Below are positions 7,695-15,527 of a stretch of DNA of 26,482 bases, in pieces (the first letter of the stretch is position 1; every line of letters begins with the position of its first letter). Source of the DNA: an uncultured Lachnospiraceae bacterium. Its GTDB lineage: Bacteria; Bacillota; Clostridia; Lachnospirales; Lachnospiraceae. The stretch covers positions 1 to 26,482 of the forward strand of contig CAMWOK010000005.1 of the NCBI GenBank assembly GCA_947175845.1, read 5' to 3'. The translations under genes and the position numbers were made by a program. The notes beneath the pieces are model-generated. The model was not told the DNA's origin, did no database searches, and saw only the letters and a list, made by a program, of their open reading frames with translations.

Positions 7695-7704
7695 GGATTT
7701 TTTA
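7644..7704 (+). terminator. Long perfect hairpin with U-tract after the sortase gene
   Basis: Twenty-base arms 7644-7663 and 7681-7700 are perfectly complementary around a 17-base loop, and the 3' arm runs into further T residues. It overlaps the end of the sortase stop codon and can terminate the adhesin-sortase transcript. The stem is AT-rich and unusually long for an intrinsic terminator, so it may instead, or also, be an operator pair (see the next entry). Confidence 0.6.
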
Positions 7705-7722
7705 AAAGGAAGGATTTGTCAT

Positions 7723-10152
7723 ATGGAACTGTCAAAGAGAAGCAAAAGCCTGAAATATCTGGCAGCGATGACAGGCTGTGCCGCATGTCTGCTGACAGCC
7801 TGCGGCACTGCGCGGCCGGACACAGTGGATCTTGTAATTTTTGAGGAGGGGGTACTGTCCAAAAGCGCACAGAGCGGCGCAGAGTCAGATCCGGCTGCAT
7901 CTGTTTTTGGCGCGTGCTATGAAAAGGCCGTGCGCGCCGGGCAGACGGACCGTCTGGAAATGACGCGCGCGATTGTCTGTGGACTTGGCGGGAGCGGTTA
8001 TGTTGCAGTCGACGCCGAAAACCAGATTGACATGACAAACTCAGCGCAGGTGCTGCAGTTTTGTGATGCGGTCGACACAGGACAAATTGCGGACCTCACA
8101 ATCCTACAGATTGTGAGCAGCCGGGAAGATGATTTGCTGTCCGCCGCAGCGCCAGACAGCGCTCTGACACAGGGCTTTCAGCGATATGACTTCCACACGG
8201 AAAACAGAGTGGTGGACGTGGAAAGAAGCTTTTACCGATATTGCCCGGACGGGTCATTTACAGTCGAGGACACTGTGCAGTACCGCGCAGATTTCTGGCA
8301 GTACACAAAGGAGGGCTATCTGATGCTCTCCGGCAGCTATTTTGCGCAGGATTATTACATTGTCTCGCTGACGGACGCGCCGGAGTATGCCGCATTCCGA
8401 ACCGCGCCGCTGGACGCACAGTGCCGCGACGGGAACCGCAGGTATCTGCAGCCGGTCGGCTACGCGCGCAACAACCTGTTTCTGGTCAGCTGGGATGAGT
8501 CAGACTTTGGCAGTCTGGATCTCTTTGATGCGTTCGACCAGTTTTATCCTATGATATATCATCGAACATCCCCCTATGTGATCGATGAGAATCCCGGCGT
8601 GGGGGCGGTATATCAGATTCCGGAGGCGGAGTTTGAACAAGTGATTCAGACGTATCTGGCGATAGACGCCCAAACACTGCGGTCTATGGCAGCGTATTTG
8701 CCAACGGAGCGGGCGTATGTGTACAGGCCGCGGGGATTGTATGAGGCGGAGTGCTCAAGCCAGCCTTATCCCGAAGTCGTCGGCTGTGCAAAGAACGCGG
8801 ACGGAACCGTCACGCTGACAGTGAACGCTGTATTTCCATATGAACATACAGCAAAGGCGTTCTCGCATGAAGTCACGGTGCGCCCGCTTGCGGACGGCGC
8901 GTTCCAGTATGTGTCCAACCGCATCGTGGACGGGACCTACGACGCGTGGTGGCGCACGGAGCGCCTGACGCAGGAGGAGTGGGAGCAGATTTACCGGGAG
9001 CAGATTTACAAAGAACAGACAGTGCAAAGGGCTGAAACCCCAGACAGCAGTGCGGGGCAGAGCGCGCAGGATCCGGATGAATCTTTGTGGTATCTTCCGC
9101 ACGCGGACGACTGCCTGCTTGCGGAGACAGAAAGAAAGGATATCGAGACCGCCGTTCTGGCTGCGGCCGGGCAGGTTCGCAGCGTTTACCAGGACCTGGA
9201 GACACAGCAGGGGGCGTCCTACGCCTCAAATGTCAGAGCGTTTAGTGCCAGGCAGTGCAAACAGGTTGTGGAGCTTCTGGGAAAGGCGGGGTATACCAGC
9301 ATTGCGGATGATGTCAACATGGAAAATCCCGACAAAGTGCGCAGTTTTTACGAGGCGTACACACAGGGGCGCGACGCCGTAGTGACTGTGTATAAGATAC
9401 ACAGCGACGGACTGATCGGCGCGGTCACATTCCTGCACCGCGCAGGCCGTCTGCAGACTTACTATGTGGGGGTCGGATGGCAGCAGGGCGGCGCGCCGTA
9501 CATCAAGAACACGCTGGTGAGTGACGTGTCAGAGATGACCATGACGCCCAGAGGATATCTGATCTACACCTATCAGGACGCGATCGTCCACTCCGACGCG
9601 AGCCAGTACATGCGAATAGAGCCGCTGTCCGACAAGTGCAGGGAGCTGACCGCAAACTATATCTATGGCATCAGTTTTGCAAACTACAGCGCGTTTGTGA
9701 CGGACTGGGACAGCAGCAATGTGGAGGAAATCTTAGAGCCGTGCCTGTTTGAGGACATCTATCATATTTATACCGGAAACCACATCCAGGCGGAGAATGA
9801 CCGGATACCTGCCACGGAGTACGAGCAGATCATGATGACCTGCTTTCCGGTCTCAAGAGAGCAGCTGCGCAGAGCGTGCGGCTATGATGCCGGCAGTGAC
9901 AGCTATCCGTACGAGATGATCTTTGCCGTTCCGCACGCCCCCTTTGGCGAAGTGGTCGATTACGCGGAACATGCGGACGGAACGCTCACGCTCACGGTGG
10001 ACGGCGTGTGGATCGACTACCAAACGGACTGCGCCTTCACGAGCCGGATTCGGATACAGCCCTTTGCGGACGGGACATTTCGGTATCTGTCAAACGAGAT
10101 TGTGTCCGGCAGGGAAGGGGCATTTCTGGCAGGATCTACGTGCATGAGATAA
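7723..10152 (+). CDS. Large lipoprotein with an internally duplicated domain, family not recognised
   Basis: The 809-residue product begins with a basic N-terminus, a hydrophobic segment and a lipobox ending in LLTAC (Cys27), so it should be a membrane-anchored extracellular lipoprotein. AAGGAAGGA (7706-7714) supports ATG 7723. The two halves are homologous. A segment near residues 352-405 (NADGTVTLTVNAVF ... ADGAFQYVSNRIVDG) recurs near 744-797 (HADGTLTLTVDGVW ... ADGTFRYLSNEIVSG), and the preceding regions also match (IPEAEFEQVIQTYL with IPATEYEQIMMTCF). A charged linker around residues 425-460 joins the halves. No enzyme motif is seen. It may belong to the surface programme of the preceding adhesin-sortase genes. 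Its 3' end overlaps the convergent DeoR gene by 17 bp. Confidence 0.75.
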   Translation: MELSKRSKSLKYLAAMTGCAACLLTACGTARPDTVDLVIFEEGVLSKSAQSGAESDPAASVFGACYEKAVRAGQTDRLEMTRAIVCGLGGSGYVAVDAENQIDMTNSAQVLQFCDAVDTGQIADLTILQIVSSREDDLLSAAAPDSALTQGFQRYDFHTENRVVDVERSFYRYCPDGSFTVEDTVQYRADFWQYTKEGYLMLSGSYFAQDYYIVSLTDAPEYAAFRTAPLDAQCRDGNRRYLQPVGYARNNLFLVSWDESDFGSLDLFDAFDQFYPMIYHRTSPYVIDENPGVGAVYQIPEAEFEQVIQTYLAIDAQTLRSMAAYLPTERAYVYRPRGLYEAECSSQPYPEVVGCAKNADGTVTLTVNAVFPYEHTAKAFSHEVTVRPLADGAFQYVSNRIVDGTYDAWWRTERLTQEEWEQIYREQIYKEQTVQRAETPDSSAGQSAQDPDESLWYLPHADDCLLAETERKDIETAVLAAAGQVRSVYQDLETQQGASYASNVRAFSARQCKQVVELLGKAGYTSIADDVNMENPDKVRSFYEAYTQGRDAVVTVYKIHSDGLIGAVTFLHRAGRLQTYYVGVGWQQGGAPYIKNTLVSDVSEMTMTPRGYLIYTYQDAIVHSDASQYMRIEPLSDKCRELTANYIYGISFANYSAFVTDWDSSNVEEILEPCLFEDIYHIYTGNHIQAENDRIPATEYEQIMMTCFPVSREQLRRACGYDAGSDSYPYEMIFAVPHAPFGEVVDYAEHADGTLTLTVDGVWIDYQTDCAFTSRIRIQPFADGTFRYLSNEIVSGREGAFLAGSTCMR

Positions 10153-10873
10153 AGTTGGAGTAGGTGGCAAGCTCTGGCGGGATCGTCTCGATAAGAATCG
10201 GGTAATCCTCCAGGTTTGCCACTTTTACCATGGCAATCAGGCCGAACTTGGAACTGTCCAGCAGAAAATAGGGCTGTTTGGAATTGCTGAGCGCCAGAAG
10301 CTTGATGACGCGCTCGTTGATGTCGTGGTTTGTGATGCCGGACTGTATGCTGAAACCGCTGGCCCCGAGAAAACATTTGTTGAAATACAGGCTCTGCATG
10401 GTGCTCTCGGCGATGGGGCCGATGCACGAGTTTGTCGTCTTCTTGATGTTGCCTCCGATCATCAGGCATGGAATGTCCCTGCTGAGCAGCTGCGTGATGT
10501 GGGATATGCCGTTGGTCAGAACCGTGATATCCCTGTTTGCCAGATAGGGAATCATCAGAAATGTGGTGCTGCTGGGATCCAGAAAAATGACATCGCCGTC
10601 CTCGACGAAAGAGGCGGCCCTGCGCGCAATGATTTCCTTTGCTTCCTTGTTGAGCTCCAGCTTCGTCGAGATGGATAATTCTACTGGTTTTGGGGATAAT
10701 TTAACTCCGCCGCCATGCAGAAGGATGATGGCGTGTTCCTGCTCTAATTTCGTCAGGTCCCTTCTCAGGGTGGATATGGAAATCTTTAGTTTCTCCATCA
10801 GATAGTCGATGGTAACGATTTCATTGTTGGAAAGGATATTCAGAATTGTCTCCTGGCGAACGGCGGGAATCAT
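10136..10873 (-). CDS. DeoR-family transcriptional regulator
   Basis: The 245-residue product has an N-terminal DeoR-type helix-turn-helix (about residues 5-57: RQETILNILSNNEIVTIDYL, then ISISTLRRDLTKLE and the conserved HGGGV), followed by a sugar-phosphate-sensing DeoR C-terminal domain with DGDVIFLDPSSTT and VLTNG. Such repressors usually respond to a phosphorylated sugar from the pathway they control. The minus-strand ATG at 10871-10873 has a GAGGTGA ribosome binding site. The gene is divergent from the ABC-importer/mannosidase operon, so it is the likely operon regulator. It is convergent and slightly overlapping with the lipoprotein gene. Confidence 0.9.
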   Translation of the reverse strand: MIPAVRQETILNILSNNEIVTIDYLMEKLKISISTLRRDLTKLEQEHAIILLHGGGVKLSPKPVELSISTKLELNKEAKEIIARRAASFVEDGDVIFLDPSSTTFLMIPYLANRDITVLTNGISHITQLLSRDIPCLMIGGNIKKTTNSCIGPIAESTMQSLYFNKCFLGASGFSIQSGITNHDINERVIKLLALSNSKQPYFLLDSSKFGLIAMVKVANLEDYPILIETIPPELATYSNFISCT

Positions 10874-11332
10874 GATAGTATCACCTCGTATAATTGATAG
10901 TTTGGAATGGTTGGTAAATCTTTTGGAAAGCCTTTGGGCACAATAGATTTATCGTTTTTTCTATTATAACATAATGTGATATAAAAGTGAATTGAAAAAG
11001 ATAAAAAGTTGACACAAATGAATTAAAATGAAATAAAGTGAATAAATTTGAGCTGAGGGCAAAGCGGTGGCGCACAGAGTGGCGCGCATTCAGGATAAAA
11101 ACAGGCAGACAGCTTAAAAAATTACAAAAAAATTGTGCATTTCCGATAGGAAAGCAGGGGATTGAGGCGTGTGGATGGGCGTACAAAAACACAGAAAAAC
11201 CAAAAATATCTAAATATATTCAAAAATATGTCAAAAAAGTTCAAAATATACTTGATCGACTGAGGCAAATATGATAATATAATGATTACAAAAACCAGTT
11301 GTTACATTTTTTATCAGAGAGGAAGGTATTTT
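10874..11332. promoter_or_regulatory. Divergent intergenic control region of the sugar operon
   Basis: This 459-bp region has no convincing gene. It holds the DeoR promoter, a TTGACA at 11009-11014, and three phased 10-base repeats (AAATGAATTA, AAATGAAATA, AAGTGAATAA) from about 11017 to 11046, with a related AAGTGAATT at 10985 over the DeoR -35 box. DeoR proteins often bind tandem direct repeats, so these are candidate operators. Close to the binding-protein gene there is an AT-rich -10-like stretch (GATAAT at 11273-11278) with TTGATC at 11252-11257, a short 15-base spacer, so the forward promoter is only tentative. Confidence 0.45.
10963..10991 (-). promoter_or_regulatory. Promoter of the DeoR-family gene
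   Basis: On the minus strand, TTCACT (complement of 10986-10991) and a perfect TATAAT (complement of 10963-10968) are 17 bases apart, and a TGN extension precedes the -10 box. It points to the DeoR gene, about 90 bp upstream of its start codon. Confidence 0.68.
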
Positions 11333-12691
11333 ATGAAGAAGAGAGGATTGGCACTGTTGATAAGCGCTGCAATGATGGCTGCTTCGCTGGTGGGCTGCGG
11401 TGGAAAGGATACCGGCACGAACAGCACAGCGGACAATACCACACAGGACAGCACTGTGCAGGCGGACGCGGAAACGCCGGCTCAGCCAGCTGACAACGGG
11501 GAAGTTGTGGAGCTGGAGTTCTGGGGATGGTGGAGTTCTGAGGCGCGCAAGCCGCATATCGAGGAGATGGTGAAAGGGTTCAACGAATCGCAGAGCAAAT
11601 ACCATGTGACCTATGTGGACATTCCATTTGGCGATATTTTTACGAAGAACATAGCGCAGATTGCGGCCGGAAAACCGTGTGATATCATGGCAAACAATAT
11701 GGAGGAGGTCCGCTTCCGCGCAAGCCAGGGCCAGGTGGAGGCGCTCGATCCGTTCCTGACAGATGACGTGAAGGGGGCGTTCTACGATCAGTATCTGGAT
11801 GCCTGCACGGGCGAGGATGGCAGCGTCTACGCACTGCCGCTCTCCGTGGACACAAGGGCGATCTACTACAACAAAGCACACTTTGCGGAGGCAGGCATCA
11901 ACCCGGAGGATATCCAGACCTGGGCGGATCTCGAGGAGGCTGCGATCAAGCTGGACAAGAAGAACGGCGATACGTGGGAGAGAATTGGCTTTATCCCGGT
12001 GCTGGGCAACGGCGGCGTGGACACATGGGTGATCAACGCAAACAGTGGACACGGCTGGTTTGACGAGAACTTTGAGCCCAAGGTGAACACGGATGTCAAC
12101 AAGGAGGCGTTCCAGTGGATTCGAAACCAGATTGACCGCTATGGTCAGGCAAAGTACGACGAGCTTGCGGCAGTGTTTGCCAACGGTATGCAGGACCCGT
12201 TTGCATCCGGCGTGATGTCCATGCTGGTGCATACCTCGGCATATCCATCTTCTCTGAAACAGAATGCGCCGGACCTCGACTATGGTGTGATTCCGCTTCC
12301 GGAGTTTAAGGAGGGCACAGGCCACGTCGCAAACGGCGGTGGATTTGTCCTTGAGATTCCCAAGGGAGCGAAGAATCCGGAGGGGTCCTACGAGTTTATC
12401 AAGTATGTGACAAGCAGGGAGACGCAGGATTTCCTGTCGACAAACATCGGTGATTTCTCGGCGAGAAATGACTTTGATGACTCCACAGAATTTATGTCAA
12501 AGCCTCTGAACCAGGATCTGGCAAAGTGCCTGAACGAGACATCGACGCTGGTGCTGCCAAACGAAGTAAAGGGGTATGAGACGGTTGTGAACCCGTTTAT
12601 CGACGAGGGAACACTTGGCCTGAGCAACACGGACGACGCGCTCGACAAAGCACAGAAAGCGCTGGTGGACTACGTGAATAACAATAAATAA
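11333..12691 (+). CDS. ABC transporter sugar-binding lipoprotein
   Basis: The 452-residue extracellular solute-binding protein of the carbohydrate-uptake (CUT1, family 1) type has an MKKRGLALL signal peptide with lipobox ASLVGC (Cys22), a Ser/Thr/Asp linker, then the binding-protein fold beginning with VELEFWGWWSSEA and including the YALPLSVDTRAIYYNKAHF motif typical of oligosaccharide binders. ATG 11333 is preferred to an upstream in-frame ATG (11284) because AGAGGAAGG (11318-11326) lies 6 bases upstream and the signal peptide begins there. It is the first gene of the operon and is followed by a hairpin that could raise its level over the permeases. The ligand is inferred from the neighbouring mannosidases to be an alpha-mannoside. 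Confidence 0.93.
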   Translation: MKKRGLALLISAAMMAASLVGCGGKDTGTNSTADNTTQDSTVQADAETPAQPADNGEVVELEFWGWWSSEARKPHIEEMVKGFNESQSKYHVTYVDIPFGDIFTKNIAQIAAGKPCDIMANNMEEVRFRASQGQVEALDPFLTDDVKGAFYDQYLDACTGEDGSVYALPLSVDTRAIYYNKAHFAEAGINPEDIQTWADLEEAAIKLDKKNGDTWERIGFIPVLGNGGVDTWVINANSGHGWFDENFEPKVNTDVNKEAFQWIRNQIDRYGQAKYDELAAVFANGMQDPFASGVMSMLVHTSAYPSSLKQNAPDLDYGVIPLPEFKEGTGHVANGGGFVLEIPKGAKNPEGSYEFIKYVTSRETQDFLSTNIGDFSARNDFDDSTEFMSKPLNQDLAKCLNETSTLVLPNEVKGYETVVNPFIDEGTLGLSNTDDALDKAQKALVDYVNNNK

Positions 12692-12697
12692 AACCTG

Positions 12698-12740
12698 GAA
12701 AGCCTCTTTTGACTTTTATGAAGTGAAGAGGCTTTCTTTT
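12698..12740 (+). terminator. Hairpin with T-run between binding-protein and permease genes
   Basis: Perfect 11-base arms GAAAGCCTCTT (12698-12708) and AAGAGGCTTTC (12726-12736) are followed by TTTT. Its place between a binding protein and its permeases suggests a partial terminator or mRNA-stabilising hairpin that gives more binding protein than permease. Confidence 0.75.
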
Positions 12741-12764
12741 CAAAACAGGAAAGGAGAGTGTCAA

Positions 12765-13697
12765 ATGTTTGGAAAACTGCTAACCAAACTGGGCGTGAAA
12801 TCGCGCAAGGGGCGCGAGAGTGCATACGGGTATGTTTTCATACTGCCATGGCTGGTCGGGATTGTCTGTTTTGTGCTGGGCCCCCTTGTTTTTTCGTTCA
12901 TCACCAGCTTTGCAGACTACAACATGCTCAAAGTGGATTTTATCGGTCTGGGCAATTACAAAAAAATGTTTTTTCAGGATCAACTGTTCTGGAAGGCACT
13001 GAAAAACACGCTGGTGTACTCAGTCCTCAACATTCCGCTGGTGACTGCGGGCGGTGTCATCGTGGCGGTCATTTTGAACAAGTCCATCTGGGGGCTGCGC
13101 ACATTCCGCACCATCTACTATCTGCCCTCGATCATGGTGGGCGTCGGCACCTACTTCCTGTGGATGCTGCTGTTAGACCCGGCGAACGGCCTTGTCAATA
13201 CCATCCTCGGCATGATTGGCATCAAGGGGCCCGCCTGGCTGACGGACCCGAACTGGACAAAACCTGCGATTATCCTCATGCATCTGTGGGGGCTGGGCGG
13301 GCAGATGCTTTTGTATCTGGCGCGGCTTCAGAGTATTCCGCAGGACTACTATGAGGCGGCGAGCCTCGACGGCGCCGGCGCATTCAAGAAGTTTACGACC
13401 ATCACCGTCCCGCTGCTGTCGCCAATTATTTTTTACAATCTGACGATCGGCATTATCGGCGCGTTCCAGGTATTTCAGGAAGGTTATATCTTCTCGGGGG
13501 ACGGCACCGGAAAGCCCGCCGGGTCGCTGCTGTTCTACAATCTGCATCTGTGGAACCAGGCGTTCAAGAACTTTAAGACAGGCTACGCCAACGCCATGTG
13601 CTGGTTCTTGTTTGCAATCGTGATGATACTGACCGTGTGCAACCAGAAAATATCCAAAAAATGGGTATACTATGAGGAGGGAGACAACGATGATTAA
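12765..13697 (+). CDS. ABC transporter permease, MalF/UgpA type
   Basis: The 310-residue inner-membrane permease has about six hydrophobic segments, starting with YGYVFILPWLVGIVCFVLG, and the binding-protein-dependent permease EAA loop EAASLDGAGAFKKFTTITVP beginning at residue 197, which contacts the ATPase. ATG 12765 follows AAGGAG with 8-base spacing. It ends with an 8-bp overlap with the second permease. No ATP-binding subunit is encoded in the window. Firmicute CUT1 importers commonly share an MsmX-type ATPase encoded elsewhere, which is the likely explanation. Confidence 0.93.
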   Translation: MFGKLLTKLGVKSRKGRESAYGYVFILPWLVGIVCFVLGPLVFSFITSFADYNMLKVDFIGLGNYKKMFFQDQLFWKALKNTLVYSVLNIPLVTAGGVIVAVILNKSIWGLRTFRTIYYLPSIMVGVGTYFLWMLLLDPANGLVNTILGMIGIKGPAWLTDPNWTKPAIILMHLWGLGGQMLLYLARLQSIPQDYYEAASLDGAGAFKKFTTITVPLLSPIIFYNLTIGIIGAFQVFQEGYIFSGDGTGKPAGSLLFYNLHLWNQAFKNFKTGYANAMCWFLFAIVMILTVCNQKISKKWVYYEEGDNDD

Positions 13698-14804
13698 ATC
13701 CAGGAAAAATAAGATTGCGGATATCGTTCTCTTTGTCATTCTGGCAGTGGGCGCCATTCTTATCCTGTTTCCGATTGCGTGGATGCTGAGCACGGCGCTC
13801 AAGTCGGCGCCGGAGGTGGCGCAGTATCCGCCGAAGCTTCTGCCGGAGAAACCCCTGTTTGAGAACTTTGCGATCGCGTGGGGAAAAGCCCCGTTCACCC
13901 GCTACACGACCAACACGCTGATCATTGTGTTCTTCACGATCATCGGAAATGTATTTGTCAACTCCTTCGTGGCATATGGTTTTGCCAAGATTGACTTTGC
14001 GGGGAAGAAGTTCCTGTTCAAGATTGTGCTCGCCACAATGATGATTCCGGGGTTTGTGACACTGGTTCCCACGTACGTCATCTTCTCGAAGCTTCACTGG
14101 GTGGACACGTATCTGCCGCTGATTGTTCCCGCCTTCTGCGGCAATGCGTTTCACATCTTTATGATGCGGCAGTTCTACCGCACCATACCCAATGAGCTGA
14201 TGGAGGCGGCGCGCGTGGACGGTGCGGGGCACTTTTATATCTGGGGCAGGCTGATGATGCCGCTCGTGAAGCCGGTCATGGCCACGGTGGCGCTCATCTC
14301 GTTCAAGGGCGCGTGGAGTGATTTCCAGGGTTTGTGACACTGGTTCCCACGTACGTCATCTTCTCGAAGCTTCACTGGGTGGACACGTATCTGCCGCTGA
14401 TTGTTCCCGCCTTCTGCGGCAATGCGTTTCACATCTTTATGATGCGGCAGTTCTACCGCACCATACCCAATGAGCTGATGGAGGCGGCGCGCGTGGACGG
14501 TGCGGGGCACTTTTATATCTGGGGCAGGCTGATGATGCCGCTCGTGAAGCCGGTCATGGCCACGGTGGCGCTCATCTCGTTCAAGGGCGCGTGGAGTGAT
14601 TTCCAGGGTCCGCTGCTCTATCTGAGCGACAAGAGCAAGTACACGATTCAGCTCGGACTGCAGGTGTTTAAAGGACAGGGATACACAGAGTGGAACTATC
14701 TGATGGCGGTGTCCTTCCTGTCCATGATTCCGATTCTCGTGCTGTTCTTCTGCTTCCAGAATTACTTTATCGAGGGTATGAACGTGGGCGGCGCAGTGAA
14801 ATAA
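13690..14804 (+). pseudogene. ABC transporter permease, MalG/UgpE type, split by a 278-bp tandem duplication
   Basis: ATG 13690, behind GAGGAGGGAG, opens a normal MalG-like permease with EAA loop EAARVDGAGHFYIWGRLMMP from residue 172. After residue 214 the frame runs into an exact tandem copy of the preceding 278 bp, giving one foreign residue and a TGA at 14335-14337 (215 aa, lacking the last membrane segment). The true C-terminus resumes in another frame and ends at 14804. Removing one 278-bp unit gives a continuous 278-residue permease, the usual family length. A GTG at 14334 overlaps the stop (GTGA), so a C-terminal fragment of 156 residues could be made by restart, but a working permease from these pieces is unlikely. 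It is either a recent inactivating duplication or a misassembly. Confidence 0.9.
14050..14609. repeat. Exact 278-bp tandem duplication with GGGT microhomology
   Basis: Positions 14050-14331 and 14328-14609 read identically by eye, with a period of 278 bp and a shared 4-base GGGT at the junction. The sequence diverges immediately outside (G at 14049 against A at 14327; T at 14332 against C at 14610). Because 278 is not a multiple of three, the duplication shifts the permease frame. Perfect identity means it is very recent or artefactual. Confidence 0.95.
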
Positions 14805-14828
14805 TATGTTTGGTGAATGGAGAGAACT

Positions 14829-15527
14829 ATGGAAAGAGCAATGGATAAAACAGGCGGTCACAAGACTGTCGGCATCATTCATACGACGCCGGCGACCATA
14901 GCCGGCCTGACGGCGCTGGCAGGCGAAGTCCTGGGCAGCGGGGTAAAGATCGTGAACATATTGGACGACTCGATTCTGCCGGATATGATGGCGGAGCGGG
15001 ATGTGGAGTTTGTGCGCACAAGATGGATTTCCTATGCGCGCAACCTGGAGCGGCTTGGCGTGAGCGCGGTTCTGTCCGCGTGCTCCACGGTCGGGGAGTT
15101 CGCCGAGGAGGCCGACGGATGCCTGGGGATTCCGGTGTGCCGCATCGACGAGGCGATGGCGGAGCGCGCGGTGGAGCAGGGCGCGGTGGTCAGTGTGTTT
15201 GCGACGCTGCGATCCACGCTGAATCCCACGGTGCGCCTGGTGGAGCGCAAAGCGCGGGCGGCGGGGCGCGGGATGACGGTCAACACCGTGCTGGTGGAAG
15301 GGGCTTACGATGCCCTGATGCGCGGGGACAAAGAGACGCACGACCAGAAAATCATGGAGGCGGTCAACGCATATCTGGCGGAGTCAGATGTCATTTTGCT
15401 GGCGCAGGCTTCCATGGCGTCTGCGATATCGGACGCGTGCGGGGCGCGCGGGGAAATTCTCACGAGTCCGCGGCTTGGGATGGAGCGTCTGCGCAGGCTT
15501 TTATATGAAGATGGTGCGGGTGTATGA
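14829..15527 (+). CDS. Asp/Glu/hydantoin racemase-superfamily protein
   Basis: The 232-residue protein resembles the Asp/Glu/hydantoin racemase superfamily: an N-terminal KTVGIIHTTPATI strand-loop, a central VLSACSTVGEF with the first catalytic-type cysteine (C85), and a C-terminal LLAQASMASAI segment where two-cysteine racemases would carry the second cysteine but here Ala/Ser residues stand. This suggests a one-cysteine isomerase or a non-racemase activity. ATG 14829 is chosen over 14817 because GGAGAG (14819-14824) precedes it. The stop overlaps the kinase start (ATGA). In this operon it may act on an acid sugar or keto-acid intermediate; the substrate is not known. Confidence 0.75.
   Translation: MERAMDKTGGHKTVGIIHTTPATIAGLTALAGEVLGSGVKIVNILDDSILPDMMAERDVEFVRTRWISYARNLERLGVSAVLSACSTVGEFAEEADGCLGIPVCRIDEAMAERAVEQGAVVSVFATLRSTLNPTVRLVERKARAAGRGMTVNTVLVEGAYDALMRGDKETHDQKIMEAVNAYLAESDVILLAQASMASAISDACGARGEILTSPRLGMERLRRLLYEDGAGV

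Noticed and set aside
7644..7700. MITE or transposon terminal inverted repeats
   Set aside because: The arms are separated by only 17 bases and there is no target-site duplication or internal sequence; terminator and/or operator is the simpler reading.
10881..11192. A 103-codon minus-strand frame overlapping the DeoR promoter
   Set aside because: It covers the DeoR promoter and leader and encodes Phe/Leu-rich sequence from AT-rich DNA; no start signal is seen.
11038..11274. A 78-codon + strand frame in the DeoR-importer intergenic region
   Set aside because: It starts at a GTG without a ribosome binding site, the product is a very basic, low-complexity peptide, and it runs through the AT-rich promoter region.
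12765..14804. Missing ATP-binding subunit taken as evidence of a broken importer
   Set aside because: Firmicute sugar importers of this type normally share an ATPase encoded elsewhere, so its absence in the window is not unusual.
14235..15341. A 368-codon minus-strand frame with an internal repeat
   Set aside because: It is antisense to the permease and racemase-family genes, and its internal repetition only mirrors the 278-bp duplication.
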